Source: Verrucomicrobiales bacterium
GTDB taxonomy: Bacteria; Verrucomicrobiota; Verrucomicrobiia; Verrucomicrobiales; DEV007
DNA: 54,912 nt
NCBI GenBank assembly: GCA_029213065.1
Contig: JARGPH010000015.1
Location: 1-54,912 of the forward strand
Reading direction: 5' to 3'
Below the pieces are notes generated by a model. The model was not told the DNA's origin. It worked only from the letters and a program-made list of their open reading frames with translations, and did no database searches. The translations under genes and the position numbers were made by a program. This document shows positions 25,688 through 33,869 of the stretch, one piece after another. Each line of letters opens with the position of its first letter. The stretch's first letter is position 1.

Positions 25688-26710
25688 ATGTCCGACTATT
25701 TCATGCCCGCCGAATGGGCTCCGCAGACTTCGATATGGCTTTCGTGGCCCCACCGTGACGATCAATGGGAAGGTGAACTCACCACCCTGCAGAACAAGTT
25801 CGGAGAGATCGCCGCCACGATCAGCCAGTTTCAGCAGGTCGATATCAATGCCTCTGCCGATCTCCACGCAACCATCGAATCGCAGTTTGTCGCCGCGGGC
25901 GGTAACCTTGATCATTTCAGGCTGTGGGATCATCCCACCAACGATGTCTGGTGTCGTGACCACGGTCCCGTCTTTGTGAAAAGCAGAGCAGACGGATCCC
26001 TCGCCCTCCTCGACTGGGGCTTCAACGCCTGGGGTGGAAAGTTCCCCCCTTACGATCTCGATAATGCGATTCCCTCCCGCATTGCCAAAGCCCTCGACAT
26101 TCCCAAACTCACTCCGGGAATGATTCTCGAAGGCGGGTCGATTGAGGTGAATTCGCAGGGACAGGTTCTCACCACCGAAGACGTCTTACTCAATCCGAAT
26201 CGCAATCCCGAACTCAACAGGGATCAGATCGAAACCCGGTTGAAAACCTTTCTCGGTGTTCAGGAAGTGCTCTGGCTCCGCGCCGGAATCGAAGGCGATG
26301 ACACCGACGGCCACATCGATGATCTCACCCGTTTCGTCGACGAGGACACTTTGATCACCGTCGTCGATCCCGGTGGCGTCAACGAAGCGGTGCTTTCCGA
26401 GAATCTAACAAAACTCGAATCGTTCCGCACTGTCGACGGCAAGCCCTTTGTGATCCATACCATCGGGCTTCCCGAAGCCTGCGAAACCGGGGACTGGAGA
26501 CTACCGCTCCTCCCCGCCAGCTACGTCAATTTCCTCATCATCAACGGCGCCGTTCTCGTCCCGCAATTTCGTCAGCCCGAAAATGATAGCGCGGCCCTCG
26601 AACAAATCGGCAAACTCTTCCCCGACCGCAAAGTCATCGGCATCGACTGCCTCGACCTCGTCAAAGAAGGCGGCTCCCTCCACTGCATCAGTCAGCAGCA
26701 ACCCGCCTGA
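25688..26710 (+). CDS. aguA: Agmatine deiminase
   Basis: A 340-residue cytosolic enzyme of the Porphyromonas-type peptidyl-arginine deiminase family, converting agmatine to N-carbamoylputrescine and ammonia. Its landmarks are present: DVWCRDHGPVFV (substrate carboxylate-free pocket), the run LEGGSIEVNSQGQVLTTED with LLNPNRNP, GDDTDGHIDDLTRFVD carrying the catalytic His and Asp, and GGSLHCISQQ at the C-terminus with the nucleophilic Cys. The ATG at 25688 is preceded by a CAGGAT ribosome-binding-like stretch and begins with MSDYFMPAEWAPQTSIWLSW, the usual start of the family. It directly follows aguB, so the two catalyse consecutive steps of putrescine synthesis or agmatine use. Confidence 0.96.
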   Translation: MSDYFMPAEWAPQTSIWLSWPHRDDQWEGELTTLQNKFGEIAATISQFQQVDINASADLHATIESQFVAAGGNLDHFRLWDHPTNDVWCRDHGPVFVKSRADGSLALLDWGFNAWGGKFPPYDLDNAIPSRIAKALDIPKLTPGMILEGGSIEVNSQGQVLTTEDVLLNPNRNPELNRDQIETRLKTFLGVQEVLWLRAGIEGDDTDGHIDDLTRFVDEDTLITVVDPGGVNEAVLSENLTKLESFRTVDGKPFVIHTIGLPEACETGDWRLPLLPASYVNFLIINGAVLVPQFRQPENDSAALEQIGKLFPDRKVIGIDCLDLVKEGGSLHCISQQQPA

Positions 26711-26816
26711 ATGAGTTGCGGGTCGAAGCGCTCTCTTCGCTATCCGAATGGCCCGAAGGATCGTCGAGAGAATCGGTAACTGGCAGGAACCACGCGGCGC
26801 GTATTTTGCAGATTCG

Positions 26817-27107
26817 TCAGCGTGGTCGCTGGCGCAACAACGAAAGCCCACTGACAAAAGCAAAGGCTAAGAATCCGCTTCCGCCGATAGCAAAGAGGTT
26901 CACGACCTTACTCCTCGCGGGATAGACGGTTTTCGCTCCTTCACATTCACAGTAATCGATCCGCCAAGGTGCAGGCCATCCGTATGCCTTCGTTGTACAA
27001 AACTGAAAGAAGTCATTTTCGGTTTGAGCAAGCGCCGCCTCGATCGCTCCTGCAGCGATGGTTACCACCAGGGCAACTATCAGGCCGTTTTTTAGGGCGC
27101 GTCTCAT
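26817..27107 (-). CDS. Small membrane protein of unknown function
   Basis: A 96-residue protein that I do not recognise. It has an N-terminal hydrophobic helix (about 7-27, ending AALAQ, possibly a cleavable signal), a middle part with Cys37, Cys53 and Cys55 in FCTTKAYGWPAPWR and DYCECEG, and a second helix (about 70-92) ending in a basic tail (LLRQRPR). The cysteines lie on the external side if both helices span the membrane, so a disulfide or metal site is possible. I chose the ATG at 27107; a GTG at 27131 adds eight residues. It follows the glutaminase gene by 27 bases on the same strand. Confidence 0.55.
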   Translation of the reverse strand: MRRALKNGLIVALVVTIAAGAIEAALAQTENDFFQFCTTKAYGWPAPWRIDYCECEGAKTVYPARSKVVNLFAIGGSGFLAFAFVSGLSLLRQRPR

Positions 27108-27134
27108 TGGGAAATTTCTGAACACAACCACACC

Positions 27135-28064
27135 CTAGTGAAAAACCGACCAGCTCATCCGCTTCGCTAACAATTCAAGTGTCGCCGTGCCGACGAGCGA
27201 ATTCCCGTTGATATCAAGACCGGGAGACCACACAGCAATCGAGGCTTTTCCCGGCACGATCGCAAGGATGCCACCGCCCACTCCGCTTTTTCCGGGCAGC
27301 CCGACGCGAAAGGCGAAATCCCCTGCACCATCATAGTGGCCGCACATCATCATGAGAGAGTTGATACGCCGGGCCCGGGACGTCGATACGACGCGGTCCC
27401 CCGTCAGCGGACTGCATCCATCGCAGGCCAGGAACAGGCCCGACCGAGCGAGCTGAATACAATTCATCGCGATTGCGCATTGATGAAAATAAACGCCCAG
27501 GACCATCGCCGGGTCATGGTCGATAACTCCGTAAGACTTCATGAAATGTGCGAGCGCGAAATTCCGATGGCCGGTAAGTTGCTCGGATCGCGCCACGAGA
27601 GGATCGATCACAATGGAATCATCAGACGCGAGGAAACGCATGTAGCTGAGGATCTCCCCGATTGCCTCTTTCGGCAGGTGCCCGGAGAGAATCGCGTCAG
27701 TCACCGCAATCGCCCCCGCATTGACGAAAGGGTTGCGAGGCCTCCCATTTTCGTGTTCAAGCTGAACGATGGAGTTGAAAGCGTTGCCGGACGGCTCGCG
27801 GTCGACGCGGTCCCACAATCGGTCCCCGAACCGACCGAGCGCGAGGCTCAACGTAAACAGCTTCGAAATGCTCTGGATCGAAAAATCCTCAGCCGCATCC
27901 CCCGCTGTGACAAGCTCACCCTCACGAGTCACCACTGCGATGCCATACTTCTGAAGCGGAACCGTAGCCAGTTGAGGAATGTAATCCGCGACCTTCCCCA
28001 GCTCGAGGCGATCCAGCAATTCAGCATGAACCTCAAGCACTGAATTCTGTAGTAGTTCACTCAA
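27135..28064 (-). CDS. glsA: Glutaminase A
   Basis: A 309-residue cytosolic serine-type glutaminase that hydrolyses L-glutamine to glutamate and ammonia. It belongs to the beta-lactamase-like fold family: the catalytic S-x-x-K is Ser65 to Lys68 ([10 protein letters not shown]). The other family blocks are [10 protein letters not shown] (90-99), [10 protein letters not shown] (111-120) and [18 protein letters not shown] near the C-terminus. Length is standard for bacterial glutaminases (about 305-310). A small membrane protein gene follows it, and no other nitrogen-metabolism gene is adjacent except the agmatine genes a few hundred bases away on the opposite strand. Identification is secure. 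Confidence 0.96.
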   Translation of the reverse strand: MSELLQNSVLEVHAELLDRLELGKVADYIPQLATVPLQKYGIAVVTREGELVTAGDAAEDFSIQSISKLFTLSLALGRFGDRLWDRVDREPSGNAFNSIVQLEHENGRPRNPFVNAGAIAVTDAILSGHLPKEAIGEILSYMRFLASDDSIVIDPLVARSEQLTGHRNFALAHFMKSYGVIDHDPAMVLGVYFHQCAIAMNCIQLARSGLFLACDGCSPLTGDRVVSTSRARRINSLMMMCGHYDGAGDFAFRVGLPGKSGVGGGILAIVPGKASIAVWSPGLDINGNSLVGTATLELLAKRMSWSVFH

Positions 28065-28214
28065 GCCTCACCATCGCCGGAAAACGCAGAATTGCCAAAG
28101 AGCACTGGGCGAATTTGCGAGAAGTTGCGACAGCCAATGGGCTTGAGCAATCTATCCGGATCCATCCCCCAAATCCGCGTGTGACAACTCCCCTGCGCTG
28201 CCTATCTTTCTATC

Positions 28215-28586
28215 ATGAACACCTCCCGTATTCGTATCGCTGCTTTCGTCATGTTTCTTGGAGTCGCGCTGGGGGCTTTCGGGGCGCATGCTCTGGCGGA
28301 CCGTCTCGCGGAGAATGACCGCGTTGCCACGTGGGATACCGCGGTTCTGTATCATCTCGTTCACGGGGTCGCACTTTTCATCATCGCTCTGACAGCAGGA
28401 CGCAGCCGCAGCTTCTGGTTTTTCCTCGTCGGAATCGTCGTCTTTTCGGGGAGCCTCTACGCGCTCTCGATTACGGGAATCACAAAGCTTGGAGCAATCA
28501 CTCCGATCGGCGGGCTCTCTTTCCTCATTGGCTGGATTCTCTGGATCCTCAATCCGGTGAAGCTATCGGCGACGACACCTTCGTGA
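28215..28586 (+). CDS. DUF423 membrane protein
   Basis: A 123-residue inner-membrane protein with four hydrophobic helices, matching DUF423 (YgdD/YwdK type). Diagnostic stretches are GVALGAFGAHALADRL near the N-terminus, TAVLYHLVHGVALFI in the second helix and GSLYALSITGITKLGAITPIGG in the third to fourth helix. The family is widespread and has no established biochemical role. The stop codon lies in a short inverted repeat (CGTG / CACG), and a 7-base hairpin follows before the NIPSNAP gene. No operon partner on the left (the glutaminase gene is divergent). Confidence 0.92.
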   Translation: MNTSRIRIAAFVMFLGVALGAFGAHALADRLAENDRVATWDTAVLYHLVHGVALFIIALTAGRSRSFWFFLVGIVVFSGSLYALSITGITKLGAITPIGGLSFLIGWILWILNPVKLSATTPS

Positions 28587-28649
28587 ACCTTACACGGCTG
28601 CCATCCCTTCAACGCGGTGGCCCCCGGGCTGAATTGATCGTGACTTTGA

Positions 28650-28671
28650 AAAAGGGGCACCCTACCCTTTT
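28650..28671 (+). terminator. Hairpin between DUF423 and NIPSNAP genes (terminator or leader structure)
   Basis: AAAAGGG (28650-28656) pairs with CCCTTTT (28665-28671) around an 8-base loop containing CTA. It could end the DUF423 transcript, using the A/T part as the U-run, but it finishes only three bases before the NIPSNAP ATG at 28675 and would cover its ribosome-binding region. The two uses cannot be separated from sequence alone. Confidence 0.45.
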
Positions 28672-28674
28672 GCC

Positions 28675-29439
28675 ATGAAATCTCTTTCCCTCTGGCTCGC
28701 CGTGGCCGTGACCTCTCTTATCTGGAATGTCAGCCCACTCTCCGCAGAAGAACTGACCTGCTTCGAATTACGCACCTACCACCCCAACGAGGGAAAACTC
28801 GAAGCGCTCCATTCCCGCTTTCGCGACCACACCGTCGGCCTCTTTGATAAGCACGGCATGACCCAGCTCGCCTACTGGGTCCCCGTCGAGAACAGGGAAA
28901 ATGTTCTCGTCTATCTCCTCGGCTATCCTAACAAAGCGGCCAGAGAAACCGCCTGGAAGGCCTTCCGCAGCGATCCCGACTGGCAGAAAGCCTACAAGGC
29001 ATCCACCGCCGATGGAAAGCTCGTGAATCACGTCGACAGCGTATTCCTTCATCTCACCGATTATTCCCCGAAACCGCCCATCCCGGCATCTGACACCGCT
29101 CGTCTCTTTGAAATGCGGCAGTATACCTGCAATCCCGACAAACTGGAGAATCTCGATGCCCGCTTCCGGGATCATACGATTGATCTTTTTGAAAAACACG
29201 GCCTCACCAATCTCCTCTACTTTCATCTCGATGACGGACAGGAAGGCAGCGAGAACACCCTTCTTTACTTCCTCGCTCACGCTTCTGACGAATCGAAAGC
29301 GGCTGGCTTCAAAGCCTTCAGTCAGGATCCCGAATGGAAAGCCGCCCGCGATGCCTCGGAAGCCGGCGGGAAGATTCTCGTGAAGCAGGGAGTCCAGTCG
29401 ACTCCGCTGAAAGCGACCGACTATTCTCCGGTGAAGTAA
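28675..29439 (+). CDS. Secreted NIPSNAP-family protein with two domains
   Basis: A 254-residue exported protein: signal peptide at about 1-24 (MKSLSLWLAVAVTSLIWNVS, cleavage near LSAEE), then two tandem NIPSNAP domains of the dimeric alpha-beta barrel kind. The first has CFELRTYHPNEGKLEALHSRF (about 29-49), the second LFEMRQYTCNPDKLENLDARF (about 143-163), each followed by FRDHT and a KHGMT/KHGLT turn, so they are clear internal duplicates. Exported NIPSNAP proteins are common in PVC bacteria and have no established activity. A secreted propeller gene follows after 46 bases on the same strand. Confidence 0.92.
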   Translation: MKSLSLWLAVAVTSLIWNVSPLSAEELTCFELRTYHPNEGKLEALHSRFRDHTVGLFDKHGMTQLAYWVPVENRENVLVYLLGYPNKAARETAWKAFRSDPDWQKAYKASTADGKLVNHVDSVFLHLTDYSPKPPIPASDTARLFEMRQYTCNPDKLENLDARFRDHTIDLFEKHGLTNLLYFHLDDGQEGSENTLLYFLAHASDESKAAGFKAFSQDPEWKAARDASEAGGKILVKQGVQSTPLKATDYSPVK

Positions 29440-29485
29440 GCTACAACCCGAGGCCTCCTTTTCATTCCCCCCATCGCACCACCCA

Positions 29486-30730
29486 ATGAATCGAATCGTT
29501 CTCTCAACGGCTCTTCTTTTCCTGGTCACTTTCGTTTCACAGGCAGAGAACTGGCCGGGGTGGCGGGGCCCGCGCGGTGACGGGACCGTCTTGAATGCTC
29601 CTACGCTCGCCACGGAACTTTCACCCGGCTCGGGAACGGTTTGGAAAACGGCCATCCCCGGGGCTGGTCACGCCTCTCCCATCATCTGGGAGAATCGCAT
29701 CTTCCTCGTATCGGCCGAAGAAGAAGGCAATACCCGATCACTTCTCTGTCTCGATCGTGAGAGCGGCGAAATTCTATGGAGCAAGGTGGTTCTCGCCTCC
29801 CCCTTCGAAGGAATCCATCGACTCAACAGCCGGGCATCGAGCACTCCCGCAACCGACGGCAAAACTGTCTACGTGAGCTTTCTCGATGAGGAGAAAATGT
29901 TCATCGCCGCTTACGACTTTGACGGAAACGTCCTCTGGGGAAAACGTCCCGGCGGCTTTTCCAGTAAGCACGGCTACTGCTCATGCCCTGTTCTCTGGAA
30001 GGATCTCGTCATTGTCAATGGCGACCATGACGGCGACGCCTACATCGTGGCACTCGATGCGAAAACCGGAGAAACCAAATGGAAGACCGACCGTCCTAAC
30101 AAAACCCGAAGCTACTCCACTCCCATCATTCGTAATATCAAAGGACGCAATCAGCTCATGCTCTCGGGAAGTCTCTCCGTCGCGAGCTACGATCCCGACA
30201 CCGGAAAACAACAGTGGGTCATCGACGGGCCGACCGAGCAGTATGTGGCTTCGCTGGTTTACAATCCGGAGCGGAACATCCTCTTCCTGACCTGCGGATT
30301 CCCCGAGAAACATCTCATGGCGATCCGACCCGACGGAGACGGCAACGTCACCAACACCCACGTCCAATGGCATGAGACCGCCGGAGCCAGCTACGTCCCC
30401 AGCCCGATCGGAATAGACGACTACTTTCTCGTCGTCGCGGACAACGGGGTGGCGAGTTGCTTTGATGCTATGTCAGGTGAGCGCTTCTGGCGGCAACGAC
30501 TCGTCAGCGGCAAACAGGAACCGGGGCACAGTGCCTCCCTCATCTCAGCGAATGGACTTGCCTATTTCTTTTCCGACAGGGGCGTCATGACCGTGGTTAA
30601 GCCGGGCAAAGAACTCGAGATCGTCGCGCAAACCGAACTTGGCGAAGAACTCTATGCTTCCCCTGCTATCTTCGAGAATGATCTCTACCTGCGGGGAACG
30701 GAGCATCTCTTTCGTTTCCGCGGTAAGTAA
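29486..30730 (+). CDS. Secreted PQQ-like beta-propeller protein
   Basis: A 414-residue exported protein with signal peptide (MNRIVLSTALLFLVTFVSQA) directly followed by ENWPGWRGPRGDG, the stereotyped first blade of PVC propellers. Blade motifs include DRESGEILWSK, DAKTGETKWK, DPDTGKQQWV and DAMSGERFWRQR; together they account for the entire mature chain, with no extra domain. PQQ-binding residues of quinoprotein dehydrogenases are not evident, so it is likely a binding or scaffold protein. It may be transcribed with the NIPSNAP gene. It is convergent with the large VWA gene, the gap being filled by the repeat array. Confidence 0.9.
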   Translation: MNRIVLSTALLFLVTFVSQAENWPGWRGPRGDGTVLNAPTLATELSPGSGTVWKTAIPGAGHASPIIWENRIFLVSAEEEGNTRSLLCLDRESGEILWSKVVLASPFEGIHRLNSRASSTPATDGKTVYVSFLDEEKMFIAAYDFDGNVLWGKRPGGFSSKHGYCSCPVLWKDLVIVNGDHDGDAYIVALDAKTGETKWKTDRPNKTRSYSTPIIRNIKGRNQLMLSGSLSVASYDPDTGKQQWVIDGPTEQYVASLVYNPERNILFLTCGFPEKHLMAIRPDGDGNVTNTHVQWHETAGASYVPSPIGIDDYFLVVADNGVASCFDAMSGERFWRQRLVSGKQEPGHSASLISANGLAYFFSDRGVMTVVKPGKELEIVAQTELGEELYASPAIFENDLYLRGTEHLFRFRGK

Positions 30731-30754
30731 GATTCACCAACGCCAACCCCGGGG

Positions 30755-31125
30755 CTCTGCGGAGAAAGGCTCACGCCCTTCCTCTACTTTCCCGATCCAC
30801 GAGCGTAGAGGAATCCGTCAGGATTTCTTTCGCCTGTCCCCACCCCGCCCGGTACGCTCACCAACACCCCCCACAGACCTCTGCGGAGAAAGGCTCACGC
30901 CCTTCCTCTACTTTCCCGATCCACGAATGTAGAGGAATCCGTCAGGATTTCTTTCGCCTGTCCTTAGCCCGCCCGGTACGCTCACCAACCCCCCCCACAG
31001 ACCTCTGCGGAGAAAGGCTCACGCCCTTCCTCTACTTTTCCGATCCACGAATGTAGAGGAATCCGTCAGGATTTCTTTCGCCTGTCCCTACCCCGCTCGA
31101 TACGCTCACCAACGCCACACCGGGG
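30755..31125. repeat. Tandem array of three 124-bp REP/BIME-like units
   Basis: Three nearly identical direct repeats start at 30755, 30879 and 31003 (period 124; the last is 123). Each unit contains two imperfect hairpins placed head to head: the first ends in CCTCTAC, then a 17-base spacer, then GTAGAGG and a second hairpin around AATCC-GTCA-GGATT. The CTAC/GTAG feet next to hairpins match the layout of REP elements paired into a BIME. The array fills the space between convergent genes (propeller and VWA), the usual site for such elements. The remaining bases up to 31241 hold no gene; a weak inverted repeat with TTTTTC/GAAAAA is near 31151. Confidence 0.88.
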
Positions 31126-31241
31126 CTCTGTCTTAAAACACTCAGCCACTGTTTTTCTACACAGATGAAAAAGGTTGATAAGGGAATGATACGGATCAGG
31201 TAGGTTGCGACAGCCCCTTCAGGATGAACAATTGATTCACC

Positions 31242-33857
31242 CTAGGACACCCGAAAAAGCCGCTTAAACTGATCTCCCACGCCCATGACGTTCTCCCAAC
31301 GCCTCACACAGAGATCGACGAGAAAGAGAGCGAGGAACAGCTTCATGAGGAGTGGCCACAACTCGTAATACCTCGCCACGTTTGTGCCGGTGAGTTCAAG
31401 CTTGGCGTAGGGTGAATCGAGGAAAGTCCCCCCGGTCATCTCACAGACTTTGCGGAGCAATTCCTCATCGACGCGACCGGTAGCCACCTCGCTCGACGGA
31501 TTGTGGACGTAGCCTGCGGATACGAGCTGGGATCCCGATCGCGCGCGGACAAGATAGACGCCGGGATCGACAGGTCTGAAATTGGCTTCATACCAACCGG
31601 GCCCTTCCTGATCGAGCGGCAAGGTTGCGAACTCCTTCATTCCCGATCCGAGGGCATTCGCGGGGACGTGGAAAATGTCCGCCTCAACCGTGGCACCATC
31701 TTTCCGGGTTCCCGCATCCTCGGCAAGATCGACTTCGATGTGAACATCCTCACCATCCTGTTCCAGTCGCAGGTCCATGTTCAGGCCCTGCGGTGGTCGA
31801 GCCGTTTCACGCAAAATCTGCGACCAGAGCTGGCTGTAGCCTTCCCAGTCGGAAACCCAGAGCGCGGCCCAGCGGGATTTACAATCGGAGGTGAAGGCGG
31901 TCACTTTCCCCAGCCCGAAGCGCCAGTGCGCGAGCAACGGATCCCCCGTGTCCGTCACCAGCGGGATCTGCGAAGTTGCCTTGCGATTCGTCTTCACATA
32001 GCCGAGGAGAGGCGGAGCAATACCGTCCTCCCAATCGCGGATCATGGGATGCTTCTCAACAATCATCGGCTCAAAGGCGTCTTCGCGAATCATGCGACCG
32101 GTGTGAGTCATCGTATCCTGAGTGAAAATCCGGACGATTGATCCCGGGTCCATCGTCACGTAGCTTTGCCCTCCACCCGCCGCTGCTATCGCCTGGAGCA
32201 AGCCGACCTGCGCACCCGAACCCACCGCCACCGTCGAGATCGTGATTCCCTCGGCCTGACATTGCGACGCGAGCGCCTGATAGCCCTGCCCCGAAGTCTG
32301 GCCATCGGTGAGAACAATCATGTGTTTGATCTTCGCTTTGACCTGATTGAGTTCCTCACGGGCCATCACCATCCCCGGATAAATATTCGTGCCGCCACCG
32401 GAACCCAGCAACGAGATCTGACTCGCAATCGTGCTCGTCGAAGTCACCTTCGTCATCGGGACAATCTCGTGAACCTGGGAATCGAAGGCGTAAATCCCGA
32501 TGGAATCCTTCGGGGAAAGGAGTTCGGCACTGGCGATTGCCGCTGACTTACAAATCTCAATCTTCTGTCCCGCCATGGAACCGGACCGGTCGATCACAAG
32601 AGCGAGTGCCGAGGACTGAAACTCCTCCTGATCGGGCGCCTTCAGCTTCACCGGCAGGATCTCCTCAATCGGAGTCCGGTAGTAACCACCGACGCCGAAC
32701 GAATTCATCCCGCCGATCATGACAAAGCCACCACCGAGCTTTTCGACATAGTCACGAATCGCAACCATGCGTCCCTCCCCGATGCGATGCGCCGGAATAT
32801 CGGAAAGGACGATCCCGTCGTAACCGGCCAACTCCTGAAGGCTGTTAGGCAAACCGTCCGGTGATCGCACATCGAGCCGAATCCCTTCACGGCTCATCGC
32901 ATCGACGAGATAGCGCGACTCGCCTTCTTCCCCTTCGACGTATAGCAGAAGCGGTTTTCCGCGAACGTCAACGATACTGAGCGCCTCGTTGTTCTCGGGG
33001 ATCGCGTCTTCCTCCTCAAACCCTTCAATGACAACGCGGTAGTTGTAGATATTACGTTTCTCAGGAACCCGCTTGAATCGCAAGGTCGTTAATTCCCCCG
33101 CGACCAGCTCGACATCGTTGGACTCGACCTCGATCCCGTTTTCAAAAAGTCTCACCCGTCCCGGCCCTGACAAAGAACTTTCGATCGTCGCCTCCAATTC
33201 AAGACTCGCTCCCTCATTCAAACGTGACTGGGAACTGACGAGACGCGTCACCCGCACATCGGGCTGAACCTCACCGGTGACACCGACGGCGTGAATCTTA
33301 ATCCCCGCGACGACCGCCTCACGCGCCAGCGCCATGAGCGAACCGGCCGTCTCAACACCGTCACCAACGAGAACGAGATGACGCGAAGAACCTCCCGGAA
33401 AAATCCCCTTCGCGAGACGGGCGGCCTGTTCAAAATTGGATCCGGAACCGATTTCCTCCATCAGCTCAGCTCCGCCATCGGCTTTTCCGGTGAAAGAATC
33501 ACTCGTAGGATTTCCGAGCAAACGGGGCTCACGTCCCGCTGCGACATAACCGACCTCAGAATCTCCGGAGAGAGACTCGCGCACAAGCCGCGCCGTCTCG
33601 TAAACCATCTTGAGCCCCTCGGCGCCCTGACTGCGACTGTGGTCGAGCACAAAAATAGCCGACTGATCTTTGCTCGGGAGTAATTTGGCGGGAGAGGCAA
33701 AAGCGATCAGGGCAAGAATCACCAACAAACAGCGAACGATGAGAAGGAAACGCTTCCTCTTCCCGTGCATGGGATGCGTCGACCTGGCATCGAACCAAAT
33801 CAGGAAAGCGACCGCGGGGACGATCAGAAAAAGAATCTGTGGGTAAAGCCAATCCAT
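31242..33857 (-). CDS. Large membrane protein with two VWA domains and a GATase1-like domain
   Basis: An 871-residue protein with two N-terminal membrane helices (about 8-22 and 37-55) and one near the C-terminus (about 838-855). The first VWA-like region carries D72-x-S74-x-S76 (VLDHSRSQ). A linker with a Rossmann-like, glutamine-amidotransferase-like part (GGGFVMIGGMNSFGVGGYY, about 375-393) follows. The second VWA has the complete metal site start D423-x-S425-x-S427 (VIDRSGSMAGQ) and GGGTNIYPGM and IVLTDG further on. This is the membrane VWA partner of MoxR/DUF58 systems, where a metal ion bridges the VWA domain to a ligand protein. It is last in the nine-gene minus-strand cluster, 12 bases after the BatA-type gene. 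Its exact role is not known. Confidence 0.92.
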   Translation of the reverse strand: MDWLYPQILFLIVPAVAFLIWFDARSTHPMHGKRKRFLLIVRCLLVILALIAFASPAKLLPSKDQSAIFVLDHSRSQGAEGLKMVYETARLVRESLSGDSEVGYVAAGREPRLLGNPTSDSFTGKADGGAELMEEIGSGSNFEQAARLAKGIFPGGSSRHLVLVGDGVETAGSLMALAREAVVAGIKIHAVGVTGEVQPDVRVTRLVSSQSRLNEGASLELEATIESSLSGPGRVRLFENGIEVESNDVELVAGELTTLRFKRVPEKRNIYNYRVVIEGFEEEDAIPENNEALSIVDVRGKPLLLYVEGEEGESRYLVDAMSREGIRLDVRSPDGLPNSLQELAGYDGIVLSDIPAHRIGEGRMVAIRDYVEKLGGGFVMIGGMNSFGVGGYYRTPIEEILPVKLKAPDQEEFQSSALALVIDRSGSMAGQKIEICKSAAIASAELLSPKDSIGIYAFDSQVHEIVPMTKVTSTSTIASQISLLGSGGGTNIYPGMVMAREELNQVKAKIKHMIVLTDGQTSGQGYQALASQCQAEGITISTVAVGSGAQVGLLQAIAAAGGGQSYVTMDPGSIVRIFTQDTMTHTGRMIREDAFEPMIVEKHPMIRDWEDGIAPPLLGYVKTNRKATSQIPLVTDTGDPLLAHWRFGLGKVTAFTSDCKSRWAALWVSDWEGYSQLWSQILRETARPPQGLNMDLRLEQDGEDVHIEVDLAEDAGTRKDGATVEADIFHVPANALGSGMKEFATLPLDQEGPGWYEANFRPVDPGVYLVRARSGSQLVSAGYVHNPSSEVATGRVDEELLRKVCEMTGGTFLDSPYAKLELTGTNVARYYELWPLLMKLFLALFLVDLCVRRWENVMGVGDQFKRLFRVS

Positions 33858-33869
33858 TAAAACAGTTTC

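Noticed and set aside
24790-25689. 299-residue minus-strand open frame opposite aguB
   Set aside because: Antisense shadow of a conserved gene, no ribosome site and no recognisable domain.
28124-28135. 12-base word GTTGCGACAGCC shared with the region before 31242
   Set aside because: Too short to be more than coincidence, and no structure surrounds it.
29439-29454. 16-base word AGCTACAACCCGAGGC shared with 42291-42306
   Set aside because: One exact 16-base match between two places is roughly what chance allows in 55 kb counted over both strands, and the second copy lies inside a coding gene.
28768-29655. 295-residue minus-strand open frame across the NIPSNAP and propeller starts
   Set aside because: It covers two well-supported genes on the other strand and has no family pattern.
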